Shown here: in pieces, positions 52,301 through 63,196 of the stretch
Layout of the letters: each line of letters begins with the position of its first letter
Numbering within the stretch: position 1 is the stretch's first letter
NCBI GenBank assembly: GCA_964035575.1
Contig: OZ037901.1
Location: forward strand, 62,001 to 126,000
DNA from: Rhynchopus sp. YZ270_cl-10
Taxonomy: Eukaryota > Euglenozoa > Diplonemea > Diplonemida > Diplonemidae
Direction: 5' to 3'
Length of the DNA stretch: 64,000 bases
Translations under genes and position numbers: made by a program
The notes under the pieces: generated by a model
Databases searched by the model: none
Told to the model about the DNA's origin: nothing
Seen by the model: the letters and a program-made list of their open reading frames with translations, nothing else

Positions 52301-55300
52301 CGTCCAATGGCGGGGGCGGAGGGCTTCGATGCGCGCTGCGAGGAGGGGTGGCGGCTCGCTTGCGGTGGGGTGGGTGAGCTGGTGTGCAAGCTGTGCATGG
52401 TGCACCTCTGCCTGCACACGGCGCATCGTGCGCTCCATAAGCTTCTTCGGACGGTTCGGGAAGAACTGATACGGGTCAGCGTTCTGCTCCAACGCCGCAC
52501 CCTCCTCCGACACATAGTACGCACCGCGCACAGTGCTGAACCGCCGAAACGACTCCAAGACCGGGACCTCATGCACACACTTCCGCACCGCCTCTCTCCT
52601 GGTAGGGCGGAACCCATGGCTCGACAACTCAAAGTACTGTCTCGGTATCGAGGACGCCACTAAGGACAGCCGTGCGCTTTGTATCACCCCCGACACCACA
52701 GGGAGCTTTGGCTGCAGATCCGCTGCGTTCAGCACTGTGTGGTGGATTGGCAGAGAGTACGTGCTTTGCTTGGCACGGCGCAGTCCGGGACGGTCGGTGA
52801 ACTCGTAGGTGAGGGTCATCATTAAGAAGAGAGGCAGGTTGTCGCCTTCGTCGACGGTGGGGTGCTCTGCTGGCGCGGTAGTGGCGGACCCGGGGGGGTC
52901 GGCTGCGCTTTCCTCGGAGTCGCTGTCGTAGCAGGCAGAGGTGTCGCAGAGGCGGGACTGGCCGTCTGCGAGACGTGGGCTGTCGCATTCGGGTTCGTCG
53001 CCTTCGTCGGTGCTGGTGTGGATGGAGGGTGCGCTGGGGAAGGAGGTCTTCCCGTCGTCCACGTCGCCGTTGAGCACCTGTGGCCGCATGGCAAGGCCTG
53101 TGGCAGAGGGGATGAGCGCTACTGTCGCTGCCGTCAGCCCTTCGTTCGCAGGGCGGTTGTTGTTCACCGAAGCGGGCGCAGCGGCACTGCTCGCAATGCT
53201 CCCAGCAATGCGTGGTCGTGTCGTGGTCAGCGCCCTGCTGGAAGCAGCAGACACCCTTGTGTGGACAACAGACTGCCGGTGGCTCCCCGCCAGTAAGGCT
53301 TCGGTGTCAGTGTGGCCCCGAAAGAAGTAGTGGCATTCCGTGCCCTTCATGCGCCCAAAGTTCTTGTCAAGAATCGATTTGAGTGCGTTGTTGACCTGCT
53401 CGTGTGGGATAGCGTTGGTAGGTGTGGCATGGACCTGGACAAGGTCTGTGACGTCGACGCAGCTGACGTAGTCGACGCATGCGGACTGTGCGTACTTCAT
53501 GTCTGCGCGAGAGACAGGCTCGCCGCACTGCAGCATGCGGTACACACCAAACGAAAAGATCATCGTGTGCGCAGCCTCCAGGAACTTCTTGAACGCTATG
53601 GACGACTGCGGCGACTTCGCCCCTGCCTCCATGTGCACCTGGTCCCACGACTCGTTTACGTTCCCCGACTGATGCCCCATCTGCGACAGCACCTCCCAGC
53701 TCAGATGGTCTAACGAAACTTCGTTCACAACACCACAGAAGCATGGGGTGGGCTTTGCGTCTGTGTCCAGTGTGACAGGCACGAGCCGTGCGCTTTCGAG
53801 GGAAGGCAGTACCGTGATGACTACACTGGTGACAGGGTCGCTTGGTCGTGTGGGTCTGACGTCGGCAGGACGGATGAAGCAGTGCAGCACCGGTGCGGTT
53901 GCAAGGGATGGTGCAAAGGGGGGCACCAGGTCTGGGGGGTACTGGCAGCCAGGGAAGTCTGCGAGCGCAACGTCGACCCTGACAGGGCAGAGGAGGTTGA
54001 CGTAGTTGAGCAGACGTGAGTAGAGCTGTCCAGCCGCGTTCGACGACGTCCATCTGTCCTCGCTCGCCTCCCCGCCCAGGGAGGACGTCTTCCCGCCGCT
54101 TTCCTTCCTGTGCACAGCCTCCACCGCGCTGATGAGCTGCGACCGCAGCTGTCGGCTGTTCGTCTTCAGCGTCAGGTCCATCCCGCAGTCGCCCTTCTGC
54201 TTCAGCCACCACGGCTCGCAGCTCAGCACCGCCTTAGCCTTCTTCATTGTCGGTGTGTCAGGCGCACCAAGCACACACTTTGCACGTGTCACTACCTCCG
54301 CCTGCCCCATCCCATCCTGCAGAGCATCCAGCAGGCGCAGAAGAGGTTCAGAAAGCCCTGCAAGAAGAGACTTCTCGTCAGTGGAGCTCGTGCTCTGGTC
54401 GTCGCCTGCATCGGCGCAGTCAGAGATGCATGGGAACGTGACTAGGTGCTTCGTGCTGCCACGCAGCAGCAGGTCTGCCTGCGGCAGGCGCAGTGTCTCC
54501 TGTCCGTCAGCCTCGGGTGCCACCTGGCGCTTCCACAGCGGCACAGTCGACGGTGCACGCGGCAGAGGACGGAACCGGTTCGTGTCCATAGGAAGCGAGA
54601 CGCCCTGCCCGTCGCACTCCTGCACACACAACGAGCACAGCACGTACTCCAGAGGCTGGCACTCACTGCAGCGCCACCGTGTTGTCATCTGTGCCTGCCG
54701 CTTGCCGCACCTGGAGCAGCCCCAAGACGAGGCGACAGGTGTATCGAAGAGCGCGTGGTCGTGGTCCGCGATTGTGAGGATGTGTGTCTTTGCGTGGGGG
54801 ATCACGGCAGTGGTGACAGGTGCCTCAATTGCGGCGGAGAGCTGCGAGAACGTGGCGTATGCGTGCATGACCACACTGTGCTCCATGTACATCCGTTCAA
54901 ACATGCTAAAGCGTTCCGCTGCGCTGAAGGCAATGGCACCGGGTACCTTTGCGCGCCCGCGGTCGCTCTGTTCGACCCAGACGTTGACTTCGACAGCACT
55001 GCCTTGCATCTGCACTGCGTAGAGCACCATAGCTTCGGACACGCCTTTGTACATCACGAAGTCGGTGTGCGTGTCCTGCGACTGCAGCAACACAAACTTA
55101 TCTTTGATGCGCGACTGGAACAGTGTGTTGAAGATGTGAGGCATGATCGCACACTGGCCTGCCTCGCCAGGACACCACCGCCACCTGCGATGTGTGAACT
55201 GATACGACAGCGGCGTGACGGACATGTTGTGCAGCACACAGCGGTGGCTCGCTCGCTGCGCACCATGTGCCTGCTGCTGGTCCCCAAGCGACGCGTCAGT

Positions 55301-57577
55301 ATCGGAGGTGTCAGCATGCCTCGCCTCGAGGGTCACCTGCTCAGTCCTCCTGTGCAGCACGTCACGCAGGACTGCGGACAACTCATCCCTCATCTGCGTG
55401 ACGTTGACGAGGTGTCTTTGGTACTGCCGCTGGTTGTATGGTACCTTCCCTTGGGAGCGCATGCTGGTGGCACCCTTGAGTTCGTTCAACACCGCTTTGC
55501 GCTTTTGGTACGGTACGTTGAAGAAGCTGACACGGATTTCTAGGCAGAGCGGGAGACGGCTGCCTTCTGCACTTTTGGAGGAGAAGAACTGTGCTGTGAC
55601 GAGACCACCGGAGATGAGGCGGCGGACGTAGGGGCGAGGGGTGGTGCCGAGGACGGCACGGTTGGAGTCGCCGCTGTGCGCACCGCTGGGCCACTTCTGC
55701 ATGATGCCTTGGACGTAGAGCTGGAGGTCGAAGAGCCTGTTGTCGACTCTGTCGTAGATGTCGGCAAGGCCGTCCTGCAGGCCGGAGGGGTTCCCTGTGG
55801 ACCCGTCCGACAGCAGCATGCTGTAGGAGTACACATGCGCCGCCATCTGCCACGCCTGCGAACACCCCTCCTCCGTCGAATGCATCACCACACACTCCGT
55901 CCAGCTCCGGACGTCCTTGCTCCCCGACAGACGCTCCCGCAGCATCACCGCCTTCAGCTCGTCGCGCCGCCGCAGCTCGTCCACAAACTCATGCAGGCGC
56001 TGCACGTCGCAGGCACTGCTCTCCTCACGACGCTTTGTCCCACCCTGCGGGTCGTACTCATACATCAACCCCCGCGGACCATGTGCACGCACGTACACAT
56101 CGCATTCGGATGGTTCCAACGCAGTGTGCGCCGACATCGCCACCACCTCGTACACAAGCGTCGCGGATAACCAACGAGAGTTGCGCCCTGTCATCCACGG
56201 CACGGCAACCTGTATCGCAGTGCTGTTCGGTGTGGACGGGTACACCACGGCCCAGCCCTCCTTCACCCTCGTCTCCAGCAGCATCGCAGGGTCTTGCAAC
56301 GCGACAGTCCACTTTGCGACGAGCGTGCGTCCTGAGGACTCTTGCTTCATCGCCTCGGGGGGCACACGGTCGGAACTGTTCCCATCGATGGCCCAGGGCA
56401 TGCCGGTGTCATCCTTCCCCAAGGAGTTGAAGGTACGCGTCAACACCGCTCTGCGGACACGATCACTGAGTTCGGACGGTGCGGGCACGTCTAGGAAGGG
56501 GCGTGCAATGCGGGCAGCCACGATCGCTGCGGCCAAGGCTACGGGGTAGACCTGCAGGAGAGTGACGACAGGGAGCGACGCGAAGATGTCCCCCATGCAG
56601 TGCGGACCTACGTAGTTGCCAAAATAGCCACAACGGGCAAGCTCTGGCTGGCCTATTGTTCCTAGCGTTGCACCCATATTTTCGAAGTACGCCCAGTCTA
56701 TGAGAACACCTTGGGTGCTGGCAGCGAGGGCGTGGAGGTTACGTTGTCTTGACTGATCGTTGCCGACATCTATCAAAACAAGCTGTGCGTCGCATGCGGC
56801 TATACGTTCTCGCACCGACATTGCAACAGCGCCATTAAGAAAGCTCCGTCTAAAGTCTGCAACCATAACAAACACAGAGGCACCTTCGTTGTGCTGTCTC
56901 GGAACCCTTTGCATGGCACTGTGCAGTACATCACTCAAGCTGCCCTGTGCGAAGGGGTTTTGCGTTGTGTCCGGATTCCCCACGTCACTCTTGAACTGCT
57001 GCAGAGCCTGAAAGGCGCAGTCCTCTGCAGCCTTGAGACGCACCATCAACTCCGCAAGAAGCTGAGCAATTCCTTCAGCATCCGTATCCAATAACACATC
57101 TTGGCACAACGTATCGACAGCACTGTGGTGCGACTGATGGACCATCAACGTCAAATAAATCTTTGGGACCAGGGTTTGCCCGCCCACCTCCAAATCACCT
57201 ACCAAGCTTTTGATGAGACGGACGATGCTGAGGCAGGCACGATCATAAAGGCACTGTCCTGTGGAGGAGTCGATGGTGACGAGCGATGCGAAGGCAACAG
57301 AGATGACAACGTTGTAGCGGTGGTGCACTGCAGAGAACACTGTGTTGTGTCGGTTCGTGATCTCCGCACACCGTTTGAGAACCTTCACTGTACCCGTGCT
57401 GCCAGTACGGAGGAATGTTTCATGCCAGCGCAGCCTTTCCACAGCATCAAAAGCCTCGTGGTCCTTGACGTGAACGCACACCTCATGCGGCTGGGCAGGC
57501 ACAAAGTCGTCTGTGTTCCACCGTCCCGGTTTCAGTGCTAGGCCGCTCTCATGTGCGCCGTCGTAGCCACCCCACAT
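46329..57577 (-). CDS. SZT2: SZT2-like giant protein (KICSTOR complex), about 3,581 aa, 5 exons
   Basis: Exons are 57577-51555, 51427-51206, 51144-49323, 49170-49012 and 48848-46329 (TGA). Introns of 127, 61, 152 and 163 nt start GTATGG, GTATGC, GTATGC and GTATGT and end ACAACAG, CCTACAG, TCCACAG and CAAACAG. All phases match. Length is close to animal SZT2 (about 3,400 aa). The strongest resemblance, from memory, is the first 350 residues: SSTGQCLYDRACLSIVR, then PKIYLTLMVHQS, then a von Willebrand-A-like stretch ending LHALAASTQGVLI. SZT2 is the scaffold of KICSTOR, which recruits GATOR1 to lysosomes so that amino-acid shortage shuts off TORC1. Around residues 953-990 a Cys cluster (C..C...C..C...C..C) looks zinc-binding. 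Exon 3 has a Ser/Gln tract. No membrane segment is clear. Orthology needs a profile search; a protist-specific giant protein is the alternative. Confidence 0.7.
51428..51554 (-). other. Intron 1 of the SZT2-like gene
   Basis: It starts GTATGGCTG and ends AACACCAACAACAG. A split AGG/AGA arginine codon joins VVR to PASAAGE. In-frame stops lie within it, so it cannot be read through. It contains a CCTAAGCC word on the plus strand reminiscent of family B. Confidence 0.85.
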
Positions 57578-57723
57578 TTCGACTCTTTAAACTATCGGTG
57601 CATGGTTTGTGTATAAAAAAGGATAGTAAAAGAGGCTGAGGGAGGTGGTGTGTGTTGAGGTACACTAAATTTGTTGGCCATATATTTGGATGATGACTGC
57701 AAGGGTTCAATTCATGAAAGTAG

Positions 57724-57764
57724 AGTTGAAAATACAAAGCCCTCTCGTGAACAGTGTACCGTGG
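57724..57764 (+). repeat. Family D copy
   Basis: GTTGAAAATACAAAGCCCTC then TCGTGAACAGTGTACCGTGG. It shares the CCTCTCGTG apex word with family B. Confidence 0.55.
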
Positions 57765-58191
57765 GGGGTGGACACTCAAACCAAGCAGTCCTACAATCCA
57801 TTTCGTGGTTTACATCTGATATCTACTCCCGCTTCCACTCATCAACCAGATGAACGGAGATCATTGCGAGAAAAGGTTAGAAAAGACAGTGAGAGAAGGA
57901 GAGGGAGAGAGTAGGGACTATGACGTCGCTTTGAAAATATAAAGGCGTGGTGTGGGGGGTGGTATTCTTCGTTATTTTCGGATTTTTCCCTGTATCAATA
58001 AATTTGAGAGTTAGCGCTTAGGAGGGAAGATAGAAGAGCAAAATGGTTTTTTCTAAAAATAGAATTTTAAAGCATCGTTTCGTAGAGAGCCAAAAGGAGT
58101 GAGATTGTATTGGCCACCTTCTTTGTAGGGGTTGCTTACAAAGAACGTTGAAAAGTCCAAAAATACGTCACCGAAAATAAAGTGAAGTTAT

Positions 58192-58224
58192 GAATGCAGG
58201 CACCTCCGACTGACCCACTGTACA
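58192..58224 (+). repeat. Family G repeat, second copy
   Basis: AATGCAGGCACCTCCGACTG then ACCCACTGTAC. Confidence 0.6.
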
Positions 58225-58236
58225 AAAGAAAGAAAA

Positions 58237-58279
58237 GTTTATAAGATGACCCCAAAGCCTCTCGTGCATGGTCACCTTA
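58237..58279 (+). repeat. Family B hairpin copy
   Basis: GTTTATAAGATGACCCCAAAG then CCTCTCGTGCATGGTCACCTT. The outer stem and apex are conserved and the inner stem weakened. Confidence 0.6.
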
Positions 58280-58387
58280 TCATATTCGTTAGCATTCGTG
58301 ATTTAGTTCACAGAGTTGAAAGTATTTGAGAGGGTCAACACATACACCCTTTCTTTTTGTTTCTTTTCGTGATTTGTTCTAAAGTTG

Positions 58388-58421
58388 GTAGAGATGAACC
58401 TGAGTCTTTGTCGACTCTAAA
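58388..58421 (+). repeat. Family B-type hairpin with changed stem
   Basis: GATGAACCTGAGTC, loop TTTGTC, then GACTC. A new GAGTC/GACTC pair replaces the usual inner stem. Confidence 0.45.
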
Positions 58422-58687
58422 AAGGAGGGTTTGAACCGATGAATGCATCGATGTGCGACACATCAGTTGGCACCTATGTGAATATGTGAATCGTGCGGAA
58501 ACACGCTGTAGGGGGTTTGAAAGCTTCGTCTCTGCAGTCGTTCTCCAAATGAACACAACTTTCTTTGTGTGTAATAAATATTCTGTGTTGACATTTTTAT
58601 TACTACAACACGCTCCCACCGAAGAGGAAACCTCTGAGGCCTAAAATACCCCCTTTTGTGAGATTTGTCTGTGCTAAATGCTTCACC

Positions 58688-58746
58688 TTTTTTTTTGAAA
58701 AATTGTTGGAATAGTGTAGTTGCCACCTGCGCAAGCTTCCACTGTC
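58688..58746 (-). repeat. SINE-like family A, subfamily 2, short form
   Basis: A T-run, GAAAAATTGTTGGAATAG, TGTAGTTGCCACC, then AAGCTTCCACTGT. Confidence 0.6.
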
Positions 58747-58866
58747 TGTTTTTTTATGAAACAATACAAAAAGAATGCGTCCAAAAAAGGAACACCCTCC
58801 GACAAAATAGTACGAAATCCGCTTTCCGAAAACAAACCAAGGTTTTTTAAAGCACCCACATCCCCT

Positions 58867-59448
58867 CTACTTACTGTAAGAAAGAACATGCTTCTCCAGC
58901 TCTTCACAATACGAATCGGTGTGCCCCAGCACCCTCAGAGATTTGTTAAGATTGTAGAGGTACTCTGTATTCGGACCTGAGGGGCCCACTGCGGAGGAGA
59001 TCACCTTCGCTGTGTCTTCAATCGCCTCATTTGAGATGAAATTCGGACTCTCCGACGTCGAACTGTACATAACCGCGACAACAGACCCACCTTCCGTTGT
59101 CACTTTGACAGCTTGGGTGATATATCCACCCTTTTCCCTTTCATTGAGCCCGTCGAGGACCGAGTCTACATCGTTTGCCGCAATCTTGAATACCTTTCCC
59201 CATAGGGTACTGTCTTCCGAGGGGATAAGGGTTACAACGCGGCCAGGAGCTTCGGTGGTCCCTCTGTGATCTGCACTGCCTTGGCAGAAACGACGTTCAT
59301 ATCCTTTAATAGACCCAGACTCTGCAGAAGCATAAGGGAATGTAACCTTCCACAGCATGCTCCCGTAACCGAAGACCCATACACTGCCGTCAGGTTGGAT
59401 GCACTCAGGTGGGGTACTGCGGTCGCAGTCGGTACTGAATTGCACCAT
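58867..59448 (-). CDS. ChaC-type gamma-glutamylcyclotransferase, 193 aa
   Basis: A single exon from ATG 59448 to TAG. FGYGSMLW (26-33) is the N-terminal glycine-rich signature of the ChaC/GGCT fold. FCQGSADHRGTTEAPGRVVTL (54-74) is the typical ChaC block. LNEREKGGY (101-109) contains the catalytic acid, Glu105 by analogy with ChaC REKGGY. NTEYLYNL near the end is also family-typical. Such enzymes cleave glutathione to 5-oxoproline and Cys-Gly in the cytosol. The length fits the compact ChaC2 class. The ATG is chosen because the frame upstream is a poly-lysine artefact of an A-run. That run abuts the ATG, giving an unusual poly-A leader. Confidence 0.95.
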   Translation of the reverse strand: MVQFSTDCDRSTPPECIQPDGSVWVFGYGSMLWKVTFPYASAESGSIKGYERRFCQGSADHRGTTEAPGRVVTLIPSEDSTLWGKVFKIAANDVDSVLDGLNEREKGGYITQAVKVTTEGGSVVAVMYSSTSESPNFISNEAIEDTAKVISSAVGPSGPNTEYLYNLNKSLRVLGHTDSYCEELEKHVLSYSK

Positions 59449-59468
59449 TTTTTTTTTTTTTTTTTTTT
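59448..59468 (-). promoter_or_regulatory. Poly-A tract fused to the ChaC start codon
   Basis: On the minus strand 21 consecutive A residues end in the A of the ATG, with no AG acceptor between. If transcribed, the mRNA would have an A-rich leader right up to the start codon. It may equally be one more spacer homopolymer. Confidence 0.4.
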
Positions 59469-59876
59469 GTGTGTGGTTATTTTCTGTGTTTATTGCTTGG
59501 AGAGAGGAGGAGGGAAAATGAGAGGAAAATAGAGGGAAATCCCATTTTTTTTTGTCAACATTTTTTTTTTTTGTACCGAACATATGGGAGTGTTCGGCGT
59601 GTGTGTGTTGTGTGTGGGGTCGGGGGGGTGAAGGGGGGAAGGGGGGGAAGGGAGACTACCATTCGTATTTTATTATTTTTTTTTTAAATTCTCTCAACTG
59701 GGTTTTGCTGTGTTGTGCTGTCGGTTTTTTTTTATATTTTCGCTGTTTTTTTTTTTTTTTTTGTTTCGTTTTGTTTCCCTCTCAGCCCCAGAAGTTGCAG
59801 TGGGGTGTGGGGGGGGTAAATATTTTTTGGGAGGGGGGGTTTTTTTGTCAGGATTAAATAAAAGAACAGGTTTGCA

Positions 59877-59916
59877 AATGAAATCTAAACTTCGCAGTGC
59901 TTAGTATAGATTACCT
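59877..59916 (+). repeat. Family B hairpin copy
   Basis: AATGAAATCTAAAC, loop TTCGCAGT, then GCTTAGTATAGATTACCTT. Confidence 0.45.
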
Positions 59917-60083
59917 TGCGGGGGGGGAAAAAGAAGAAGAAAAAAACACCAAAGAAACGTAAAAACACCAAAAAAGCCAAAAACGCATAAAAAGGTAATG
60001 AAGAGAAGAAACTGGTTTTTTTTTTTTTAAAAAACAACGGTTAAAGATTGGGTGGAGTTTTGAATGTTCGAAAAATAAAAAAA

Positions 60084-60136
60084 TGCTGAAAGTGCAAATG
60101 CCTCACATTGGTTCATCCAGAAGTGACGCAGAGACT
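60084..60136 (+). repeat. Family C copy
   Basis: GCTGAAAGTGCAAATGCCTC then ACATTGGTTCATCCAGAAGT and GACGCAGAGAC. The centre is longer than in other copies. Confidence 0.55.
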
Positions 60137-60243
60137 TAATTCGTAAAACCATAACATTTCCCACCCCCTTGAGACAGTAGGTGGCCATATATTTTTTTTT
60201 TTTTGTAACTCCAAACTCCCAAGATTAGGACCCCATTTTTTAT

Positions 60244-61703
60244 CATGGGTAGTATCTGGATCCAGTTCCAGGTGATTCCAGGTTTCTCAGATTTTTCGTG
60301 AAATTCCAGGTTTTTTCCAGGTATTCCAGGTGATTCCAGGTCAATTCCAGGTCAATTCCAGGTGTATTCCAGGTGGGTTTAAGCAGAAATCTGCGCGCAA
60401 CACAAACGCACATTCCGATCTGGAAGTGGTCGTTGCGTTTGGTTTCCTCTCCATGGTTTTTGTTTGCTCTCTACACAGTGTAAATGTGAATAGGAAGAGA
60501 ACTCAGGGATAGAGGGAGTGAGCGCTTCAGCGACAATGGCAAAGACTAATAAACGAAAGGTTTTTTAGAATTTCCATCACATGGTGTTCCGGAGGGGGCC
60601 AAGATCGACATGTCCTTGACAGCGGGGGGGTCCCATTTTATAATTTGTGAGGGTCTTTTGACCGGGAAATAATATTATACATCGTCCAAAAACACCAGCA
60701 TTTGCATTTTTGGAATCCGTCCGTCCAGTAGTGGGGTCACTTTGCCAAAATGGACAAATTCGTGGTACATACGTAAACACACAGTCACCAACAGTGCAAA
60801 AAGTCTAATTCCAGAAAAAATCCAGATCTGGAATACCTGGAATTTTTCTGGAATTTTTCTGGAATTAGGGTGGCACAACTTTTTTTTTTGTTTCCCGCTC
60901 GCGCGCGCATTTTTTTTTCGAGATTCAAAAAAAAAAAAGTTTGGCGGAAAAAAAGTTTCGGTACTGGGTACTGAGTACTGGTGGACATTTTGGGGTTTTT
61001 TTTTCGTGAAAATATTTTTTCTTCACCGGGTTGTACACGATTTTGACCAAAATTTATAAAAACTCGTCCATTTCGTCAAATTGACCCCACCACACAACGG
61101 ACGGATTCCGGAAATGCAAATGCCGGTGATGTCGCGCATTTTCATGTTTCAGCATCAGGGAGAGAAAATCTGAGTTGTGGGATTTACCTTGCCCCTTTTG
61201 CCTTTACACTCATTTTGACCAAAACCAAGAACTTGGCCATATCGGCAAATTAACCCCACCACAGTGCGGACAGATTCCGGAAATGCCAATCGCGGTATGT
61301 TTTGGGGCTGAAAAATTTGCAGGGGGAAATTTTTTTGAGCAGCTTTTTTTGGCCGAAAATGGGCCCACGTATAAGTGGCTGGGCTCATATTTTCAAAAAT
61401 TTAAGTGGTCAAAAAATTGTCCAATTTTCGAGATTGACCCCACCACTTTCTGGACGGATTCCGGAAATGCTAAAAAACTGTGTTTTGGGTCACCCGTTTT
61501 TGGGGCCCCTGAGGCGATTTTATATAAAAAGCCCACAGGATCACCCTGTTCCGCAACTTTTGTCAACTTTTTTTCAGGCAAAACTTTTTTAAAAACTTTT
61601 TTTTTGCGCGCGCGCGCATTTTTTTCCCAGAGTCAGCGAGCGGGAAACAAAAAAAAAAGTCGTGCCACCCTTACCTGGAATCTGGATCCAGATACTACCC
61701 ATG
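60244..61703. mobile_element. 1.46-kb element with terminal inverted repeats and internal tandem units
   Basis: The ends are CATGGGTAGTATCTGGATCC and its complement, extending imperfectly through TTCCAGGT. TTTTAT occurs directly outside both ends (60238-60243, 61704-61709), a possible 6-bp target duplication, though the site is T-rich. Subterminal TTCCAGGT words repeat about eight times on the left. The interior has roughly 170-185-bp tandem units with GACCCCACCAC and GGACGGATTCCGGAAATGC, plus one inverted copy near 60715. No transposase is seen. CCAG-based ends and unit-length tandems link it in style to the elements at 5.0 and 13.6 kb. Confidence 0.7.
61040..61500. repeat. Tandem units of about 170-185 bp
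   Basis: Units are marked by ACCCCACCAC at about 61083, 61252 and 61436, each followed within 12 bases by GGAC.GATTCCGGAAATGC and preceded by a GTCCA or GGCCA segment. An inverted fourth unit lies near 60700-60770. Confidence 0.7.
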
Positions 61704-62546
61704 TTTTATATAAAAAAAGAGAAAAAAAAGAACCCGTGAACAGAACTTAGCTGCCTGTCTCATGGTGTAATTTTTTTTTGCTTTGTTTTGTGTTTTTGTT
61801 TTTTTTTTTTTTTTTTTTTTGCTTTTTGTTGTGCAAATCCAACCACTTTGGGGGAATTCTCGCAGGAAAAAACGACAGAGAATACACAAAAAAAAACATA
61901 AAAAAAGGGGCCCGTTTGAAAACAAAAAAAAAAAAAAAAACGCAAAGAAAAGCATGAAAGATACATGGACCTCTTGGACAACACAACTTTCAAAGGAATA
62001 TATAATAACGACAACGTTAACGCCAAAAACGACAAGTTTGGTTTCTTCTCTGGACAGCAAAAACGACAAAAAGAAAAGGCAAAAAAAAAAATTGTATAAA
62101 ATAGGGGGGGGTTTGCAAGTGGAGCATAACACAAATAAAGAAAAGTTGAAAAAGATTTGAAAATTTTAACATATTTTGACACTACAATGTCTTGTGCTAC
62201 CCACGATTTTTTTTCTTTTCTTTTTTTTGTAGACACTTTTTTCTTTGCTCTTTTTTGTTTTTTGTTTTATGGAAGGGGTTTCTCTCCTTGACTTGGACAA
62301 GGACGATTGTGACAACATTCATTCATTTAACCTTTCCCCCTTGAAACCTCAATGTCATCACACCCTACCACTTGACCGGTGAACGTTTGTACTTTTTTTG
62401 TCAGGAAAAAAAAAACAACACAACTAAAGGGTATACCAATGTAATAAAGCAACGGAGATAAGGTCATAAGATGGTCTGAGCTTCACCCTTGAACCATTTT
62501 AAATGGTTAGGCAGGTGAACTGCGCTCTCAGAGCACGTGAACGCTT

Positions 62547-62607
62547 CTTTTTTTATTTGAAGAATTATTGAAATAGTGTAGCCGCCCACCTGTACAAGCT
62601 CCACTGT
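62547..62607 (-). repeat. SINE-like family A, subfamily 2, short form
   Basis: TTTGAAGAATTATTGAAATAG, TGTAGCCGCCCACC, then AAGCTCCACTGT. It is close to the copy at 58688. Confidence 0.6.
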
Positions 62608-62636
62608 CAAACCCTTTAATTGAAAAAATCTTGAAC

Positions 62637-62670
62637 GATGAATCTTAGCCTCTTGTGATTAGTCACCAAC
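62637..62670 (+). repeat. Family B hairpin copy
   Basis: GATGAATCTTAGCCTCTTGTG then ATTAGTCACC. Confidence 0.5.
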
Positions 62671-62889
62671 ACGCAAAAGTGGAACCGTGTACAAAAGATT
62701 GCCACGTTCAACAATTTTTTTATCAACAAAAACAAAAATAAAATCAACAACAAAAATAAAATAAAATTGAAAACAGCGCTTTTTTTTGAGAGCAACCTAC
62801 AGCAGAAACAACAAAACAGTACCTCACACACACACAAAACGTGTTGTTTTTTTTTTAAACAGAGAAACGTTGCTTTTTGTTTTTATTTT

Positions 62890-62944
62890 TATTTTTGAAA
62901 ACTTGGTTGTATTAGTGCAGACACCCGAGAATGAGCACCACTAT
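62890..62944 (-). repeat. SINE-like family A copy
   Basis: TTTTTGAAAACTTGGTTGTA, TTAGTGCAGACACCC, then GAGCACCACTA. Confidence 0.6.
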
Positions 62945-63196
62945 TTTTTTTTTGGGAGAAGGCAGTCTGGTTAGTGGGGGGGGGGTATTTTCTTTGGGGG
63001 GGAAATTCTTATATAATAAAGTTTGGGTTCGTATACTCTCTCTCTCTCTCTCTCAACCATATCCACATCCCTCATCCCCTAATCGCATCGTTGCTTCCTT
63101 TGTTCCCATCCCCCCCGACCCCTCAGCCCGAACCCCCCCTTTTTTTTCATTCTTTTTTTTTTCAAAATCAATCACAGATCATAGGTCGCGATTGGT

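Larger units (their letters stand above)
57578..58866. other. Spacer between SZT2-like and ChaC-like genes
   Basis: No gene seen. It carries family D (57724), G (58192), B (58237, 58388) and A (58688) repeats. CATTTCGTGGTTTACATCT at 57798 recurs at about 4909. Confidence 0.55.
59449..60243. other. Spacer upstream of ChaC-like gene
   Basis: No gene seen. It has G-rich runs (59620-59652), T-runs, one family B copy (59877) and one family C copy (60084). Confidence 0.55.
61704..63196. other. Spacer downstream of cold-shock gene
   Basis: No gene seen. It contains long T and A runs, two family A copies (62547, 62890), one family B copy (62637) and a (CT)n patch near 63036-63054. Confidence 0.55.
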
